DNA of 64,000 nt from Planococcus citri (taxonomy: Eukaryota; Arthropoda; Insecta; Hemiptera; Pseudococcidae), in the NCBI RefSeq assembly GCF_950023065.1, contig NC_088677.1, positions 14,836,001 to 14,900,000 on the forward strand, in the 5' to 3' direction. Below, in pieces: positions 58,199 through 64,000 of this stretch (within the stretch, counting starts at the first letter, position 1; each line of letters begins with the position of its first letter). The translations under genes and the position numbers were made by a program. Below the pieces are notes generated by a model. That model was given only the letters and a program-made list of their open reading frames with translations. It was not told where the DNA came from and ran no database searches.

Positions 58199-58865
58199 TT
58201 GGTCGATGCTTAGTGTTGAGCATCCTCTCGACCGTTTTAGGCGGTTAGCCCGAAATTCCAGGAATGCCAGTTGAAAACTGAATTTTTGATCAATTTGTGA
58301 ATTTTACAGAAAAAGTGAAAAAAGTTTTAATTTCAAAGGAGGTATTTATATAGAGGTGGATTTTTTTGAAAAGATATCGTCTGGTGTGCTTACACGTTCA
58401 CTCGACTCAAGAACAATCTCTGTTTGACATTTTTGAAGCTTCCAACAAGTTTTAAAATTTGTCCAGAAATTTCGGATCGATCTGGAGGGACCTAAAATGA
58501 CCTTAGGGACCTATAATGTTGAATGTTGTGTGTTGAGAAATGATTACAAATCAAAGTTATGAGTTTTAAAACACAGTTTTTAATTTGTTTCAAAAAAATA
58601 CTGAAAATTGCTGAAAGGCTCGGCACTCGACAGCCTCCATATCACCACTTTTCAAGTCAAAAGGTTATATACACATATCTACAGACATGTCAACGAAAAT
58701 AAGTAGTCTACTGCTAGTAATAAACTTTCTATGGAGATTTTATTTCAATTTTCAACATTTTCTAGATTGAGTTGGCCAAAAATTCACTTTTGAACTGGCA
58801 ATCCTGGAATTTTGTGGTCCTCACGTAAAACGGTCGAGAGGATATTCAATAAACATTGACCGAAT
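58199..58865. mobile_element. TIR element, about 665 bp
   Basis: ATCCTCTCGACCGTTTTA at 58222 pairs with TAAAACGGTCGAGAGGAT ending at 58843. Weaker pairing extends outward (GGTCGATGCTTAGTGTTGA against its diverged mate) and inward through AATTCCAGGAATGCCAGTT, so the arms are about 100 bp. No coding potential inside. Confidence 0.7.
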
Positions 58866-58869
58866 GTAT

Positions 58870-59570
58870 TCGTGCTAAATTTCATTTTTGACCCCTCTAG
58901 AGCGATTTGAAATTTCTGGAGAAATTTATAAACTTGCTGGAGGATTCAAAAAAGTAAAATTGAGGTCGTTACTAAAGTTTGCCAAAAATCCAAAAATGAA
59001 CTTTGAGACTTGAATTCGCCCAGATCGGGAGATCACAGTTCAAAAGGTTCTCTTGTAAAGTTATCAAAGTATTGACCTTTTTTCCTGCCCCCTTCGGCAT
59101 AATATTTTTATTGATTTACATATTTATGCTGGAAAAAATCTGTGAGCTTTAAAATTGCCTTCAATTATACTACTTTTTTTGACATCCCGGGATCTTTAAA
59201 TATATAATCTTACTTTCTTCATTTTCGATAACTTTTGGCATCGACTCTTATTTTACTACATCCAAAGATACCTCTACCTACTCAGATATGTCAGGTGTTA
59301 CACCACATTTTGAAAAACTATCCAGACGATAGGTATAATTAAGCCGGTAGCGATAAATTTCGAAACATTTTACTGATAAACGTTCTCATCGTTATATGTA
59401 CGTGTGTAGGTATCTCTTTCTCTACTTCGAAATAATTACATCACTTTTATAATAAGCCAACTAAATCGACATATTCATGCTCAATTAGTCGACGAAGGGA
59501 TTAAAAATCTCGCTAGTTTTTTTACGGAACTAAGTATAATAAACCATTCATCATGTGTCCGTTGTTCATG
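58870..59570. other. No gene seen
   Basis: AT-rich sequence, no structure recognised. Confidence 0.5.
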
Positions 59571-59910
59571 CTTTAATTCCGGGCCATGATTCAACGACGA
59601 CGACGACGATGCGACGCTCTATCCACTAAAAAAATGACTCAGTAGACACGTCGGACGCTCTGGACGGTGCGGTTTTGATCTCGCTAACAGAGCTGATTCA
59701 ACGTTAAATGAGAATAAACTGCGTCTAGTTAATAATATTTTCCAACGGCAAAGTTGTGTTCCATGTAAACGTCGTCGTCACGTGTAAGTATTATGTAATC
59801 GGGCACACCGTTGTGTGATTCAAAAAAATTAATTTATGGTCTCACCCTAGACTTGGTTTCTGGACAACACTTGCGAGTTTTGCGACGACGACGACCTGTA
59901 CATATCTACT
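59570..59910 (+). promoter_or_regulatory. CpG-richer stretch with donor-like end
   Basis: ACGACGACGACGACGATGCG, GACACGTCGGACGCTC and a strong donor-like CACGTGTAAGTATT near 59780 resemble a 5' exon region, as at 32.6-33.1 kb. No protein can be assigned. Confidence 0.25.
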
Positions 59911-61555
59911 TTGTATGTGAAAATCTGGTATCATTTTTTACCGAGCTGTGTTGGTAAAAGAAAAAAAAAGTTGTGGAATAAAATGTAGGTGAATATTAAG
60001 TGACATGCGACGATGATAGAGAAGCTGAATGAGTAGACGTGTTTTTAAAACATTTGTAATTACTTCCGCGTTGGTACTTGACAAATTTTGCCAATTGCGA
60101 TTTGACGTGAGGTATTTTTTTTACGACCTATATTTCTAGATAGGTTTCCTATAGAGATGGGTGACGAACGAAGATTCATTGAACTTTCATTTGAGCTACT
60201 TATTCGTTTGGCAAGGACGCACCCTGTTGTATTGGAAAATAAATGTGTTGACTTACTTACTTCTAATACTCGGATTTGTTGAATTTTAATTTCTTTGTTT
60301 GAAATAACAATACCTATGTGTTACAATAAAAAACACTACCTATTTTATTTTATTTGCATCGTGACGAGCACTAAAAGTGATCGTTTACTTGATATCATAG
60401 GTGTAGGTTTATGATGAAGTACCTACTTCTGTTATTTTTATGCTGGTTATGTACTTATGATGGATCAATTCTTCTTCCTTATTTCTAACTGCCTGTACGG
60501 GTTAGCATTTCTATATAATTTTTTGTTTAAATATTAACAAACTATAAAATGAAAGTATACCTAAATAAAATTAAAAAAATTTATCATCTAGAAACATAAT
60601 CATGGATATTGAAATCATAAAATGAAAATTCCCTTTACTGATGAAGTACACAAAGATAAGTATAAGCCATGGGATCCTCTCAGAAAGTAGATAAAAATCT
60701 CGTTAAAAATCATCCGTCATAAACAACAAACAAAATAGGTTTGAGTTTCAATCGGCATTTTTTCCCTCGCAAAACCAATTAAAAAAATTATTTACTGTAC
60801 AACAGAATTAAAATCCATAAAAATTGATAATTTCGTTCTCATGTCAAGTCCTTTGGTACATATTTTGCGAACGTTGTCGACTTCTTTCTGTCAAATGATA
60901 ATCGAGCTTATGAGAGATCATGTTGACAAAAACACCACTCAGAGACAAAGTGTCTGATTTTTGACTTCAAAAAAGCGATGTTTTTGAATTTTGATCATAC
61001 CCAAATTAATTTCCCATCGTTTGCTGAGTTATTAATTTATAAATTAGGCATCGTATTTGTAGAAAATATTTCTTAAGTGAAGTACATACTTTCCAAGTAA
61101 GAGCGATGGAAAGGTTCTTCACTAATTTTAATATTTCAGAACCAAATTTCATAATCCAAAAGCTCACCTATTACCTACAGGTGTAGGAATTATTGTAGGC
61201 AATTTGAAGTAAGACCCTTGCTTGCTTTTTCGAATTGCCTAACCCAAAAAAACTCACAGCTTTAGCAAATTCCTACCTTCGAATATATTTTAAATTTTTG
61301 AAAAATTAAAGAATACTTGCTTGTTGAAAAAATCAATTTTTGAAGTTCATCATTTCTATATTTGCTATGTTTTTGCTTGAAAAATGTCGCTTTTTGGTCG
61401 TGAAATACCCAAAAGAAGTTCAACGATCGAATTTCACAAATCATCATGTGAAATCTTTCAATTGAAAAGTCAGATTGTGATATTGGGGGAAAAATCGAAT
61501 CTGATGAGGCATCACCCCACCTTGTAAATCAAGAATTTCCAGGGGACAGTGAAGT
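59910..61555. other. No gene seen
   Basis: AT-rich sequence with GTAGGTA words; only short open frames. Confidence 0.5.
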
Positions 61556-61561
61556 ACTTAG

Positions 61562-62992
61562 ATATGAAGAGCTCAATTCCAAAATGTGCTTTGTCCAAAA
61601 AAAAGAAAATACGTTTTTTGACGGAATTCTGTAGTTTAGATCGTCACTCACAAAGGGAGGATGTCAACGAGCCAAAAATTAGCCTGTAACGCCTCTATCC
61701 AGGGCATCGAAAACCTCTTCATTTTTTTTTACAATTCCAAAAAGTGCTTAGTCCAATATTTTGATCAAAATCGTCGATCTGCAGCAAAAGGGGCACCTTT
61801 GATACGTATGTACATACATGTATGCTTATGCACAATGAGAGAGTAGTTTTCGTCACTGTTTGGGCTTGTATGCAGTTCGAAAACGCGGAATAAAAATCCG
61901 TAGCGCTAGCCCTGTGGCAGTGATGATGGATTGCGGAACGGAAGGCAGGCAGTTCAATTGAGACCTCAGGCAAAAAATTTTAAAAATTTTTTTCATATTT
62001 TTTTTTACAATTTCGATTTTTTTGAAGTTGACTTTTGACAAAAGTTTTTTTCTTTTAAAATATATAATGAATTTTTGTGCGAAATTTGAATTATTCAAAA
62101 TGATTTTTTTTTCAAATTTTTTTAAATTGAGTACATATTTGAGAATAAATTTGAAGATACTGGGGATCAGTACGCGCGGGAATATGCCGCCGCACGTACC
62201 ACTTGGCGTTAGATTTGATCATTTTTGGTTTGTACAAAAAATTAAAAATTTTTGTAGGTACTTTTCAAAAAAAAATTTGTATACTTTTTCCATAAATTTT
62301 TCATTTGTTTTGTATCAGTCATTGTCATTCAGATAATGATTGATAATGATACATAATAATTTTTCGTTAAAAAAAAATTGACATTTCTTGTACTTTTCAA
62401 AAAAAAAAATAAATTGTATAATTTTTCCATAAATTTTTTGTTTGTTTTTTGTTAGTCATTGTCATTCAGATATGAAAATTTTTGTACTTTTCTAAAAAAA
62501 AAAAATATTATTTTGCCATAAATGTCCTACTGAAATACAGACCAAAAACATTTTCCTTGAATTAAAAAATTTTTTGTTTTTGCCAGCAGAATGTCATGAA
62601 AAAATTTGTTTTATTCAACTATTCAACCAAACTACCACTCCAAAAAGTGCCAAGTCCAATAGGGTGCAGTAGTCCATTACCTAACAAAACATTGTACCAG
62701 TCCAAAATGTGCCAAGTACTGCATTTCAACGTGATAATTTTTGAAACTAATCTGTATGCAGTTCCAAAACGTGCTTAGTCCCATTTTTCGCGACTTCGTA
62801 CACAGATTGAACAAAGAGGTGTCATTTTGAAAAAAAAAAATTGCAGGGAAAATATTCGGAATACTTTACACTACACTGTCTGATATTGAAAAATGACATT
62901 AAAACATCTTTGTGTGTGCACGAATTTTGTTTTTGATTTGCCAAAAATAAAAATCTGGGACAAAGCACATTTTGGAGTTGAGCTCTTCATAT
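61562..62992. mobile_element. TIR element, 1.43 kb, with internal GTGC motif copies
   Basis: ATATGAAGAGCTCAATTCC and on to GTGCTTTGTCC at the left end is matched inverted at 62957-62992. The motif CCAAAAWGTGCYWWGTCC occurs at 61579, 61737, 62640, 62702 (last bases TAC) and 62764, and inverted at 62958. The middle has poly-A runs and two copies of a CATAAATTTTTYRTTTG...GTCATTGTCATTCAG block near 62293 and 62430. No transposase. Confidence 0.7.
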
Positions 62993-63011
62993 AGATTTTT
63001 AAAAGAGCATG

Positions 63012-63468
63012 ACGCCATTTAAATTTCAGTTGCCTGTTTTAAGTTTAGCTCCCACAGTAAAATTTTGAATTTTTAAATTTTCAAAAACCTCTACCCCGAA
63101 GCTCAGGTTTTTTCCACGGCATTGTCGTGGGAAAATGTTGACCCACGCGCTTGATCAAGGGCCATGTTTTATTGTTGGGTTCAACAGAATTTTTCATGTT
63201 ACTTACCTATATTTTTTGAAGATAATTCAAATTTTTTATTTTTTATTAAAATTTGAATAATACTTGAAAAATGTAATATGAAAAATTCAGTTGAATGGGG
63301 AAGTAAAAGAAGTTCCTTGTGCCATGCCAGCGCCTGGATCGGAATTTTCCCACCAGAGCACAGTGCAAAAAAACTCATCATCGGGGTAGCGATTTGTTAA
63401 AATTTTGAAAGAAAAATTTTACTGTGTGAGCTAAACTCAAAACTGGCAGCTAAAAATTTTAATGGTGT
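63012..63468. mobile_element. TIR element, about 457 bp
   Basis: CGCCATTTAAATTTCAGTTG through GTTTAGCTCCCACAGTAAAA pairs with 63411-63468. A palindrome TTCCACGGCATTGTCGTGGGAA lies near 63113. It sits directly beside the 1.43-kb element. Confidence 0.65.
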
Positions 63469-63469
63469 G

Positions 63470-64000
63470 GTTCTTGAGCTAAGGGATATGATTGGGACCA
63501 TTTTCCATCCAAATCCCTGGGTGACACATGGATGTGCGAAATTTCATTTTTAAAATTTAACAGTCTGAAAAAAATTGTCAATGAAACCAAAATTATTGAA
63601 ATCTCAAAAGTTTGAACGATTTTGAATTTTGGATGAAACAAGAAAATGTGCATCAGATATTGTAAGAATTTTTTGAAAGTTTATTTTGGCATTGTATAGC
63701 TAGAGCTACGTACCCTCAACACATCTTCCGTAAGGTATATTTCACAAAATCAAACCTATTTCAATAAAAAAAAAATAATGACTTACTAGTATAAGAGTGT
63801 TGTTGATCAATAATATTATAGTAGACAAATGATGTTTCTTCTGTGTGCGTTCTGCAGACCTGTTGGCTGTTACATTCACAGTTACAAAGATGAGTTCTCA
63901 GAAATTTATGAGACCGAAGCTGCTGTGTTCTGATGAGCGGTTGAAAAATATTTGGAGCGAAAATCTTCAAATTTTATCTGTTCTTTGAAATAAGTCATAA
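63470..64000. other. No gene seen
   Basis: AT-rich end of the window; short open frames only. Confidence 0.5.

Overview
The window reads as non-coding-rich nuclear DNA of an arthropod, most likely an insect. It is AT-rich, has no operon-like packing of ORFs, is full of short poly-A/T runs and of a recurring TACCTACC/GTAGGTA word, and carries a BEL/Pao LTR retrotransposon, an RNase H-bearing non-LTR retrotransposon, several terminal-inverted-repeat (TIR) elements and a tRNA-headed SINE-like stretch. The GTAGGTA word and the element mix remind me of Hemiptera (scale insects, aphids), but that placement is inference. I see no complete, recognisable host gene.

Layout. 1-3.36 kb: unremarkable AT-rich DNA. 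3.4-29 kb: a nested array of degenerate direct duplications. Its clearest part is a segment of about 4.7 kb at 8.8-13.5 kb, repeated at 18.3-23.6 kb; the second copy has a 1.25 kb TIR element inserted. On the minus strand the array repeats short open blocks flanked by splice signals: acceptor AG, 20-116 nt open, donor GTAAG. Their phases interlock. One class enters with 1 nt and leaves with 1 nt of a split codon; the other enters with 2 nt and leaves with 2 nt, or with 0 nt in the short copies. I read this as remnants or pieces of one or more minus-strand genes built from serially duplicated mini-exons. This is the most interesting part of the window. 38-42.5 kb is a second, smaller array of the same style, with a 38-nt exon-like block.

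Between and after the arrays: a CpG-richer, promoter-like stretch with a TATA box (32.6-33.3 kb), an AATTACCAGT-type minisatellite (34.0-34.5 kb), a SINE-like tRNA head (35.1 kb), a cluster of GTGGTGCCCG words in both orientations (36.2-36.5 kb), a 451-bp TIR element with a 4-bp target duplication (36.9-37.4 kb), an internally deleted BEL/Pao element with both LTRs (45.5-47.0 kb), a 2.46 kb element with 625-bp inverted arms (47.4-49.9 kb), a 213-bp MITE with perfect 40-bp TIRs and a paralogous empty site (52.4-52.6 kb), a broken non-LTR retrotransposon 3' end (53.1-54.0 kb), and more inverted-repeat elements at 58.2-58.9, 61.6-63.0 and 63.0-63.5 kb.

Nothing here forms a pathway. The transposons are independent insertions, and the exon-like arrays are the only material that may belong to a host gene. 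All exon calls rest on reading frame, splice-signal and copy-to-copy comparison by eye; there is no transcript evidence.
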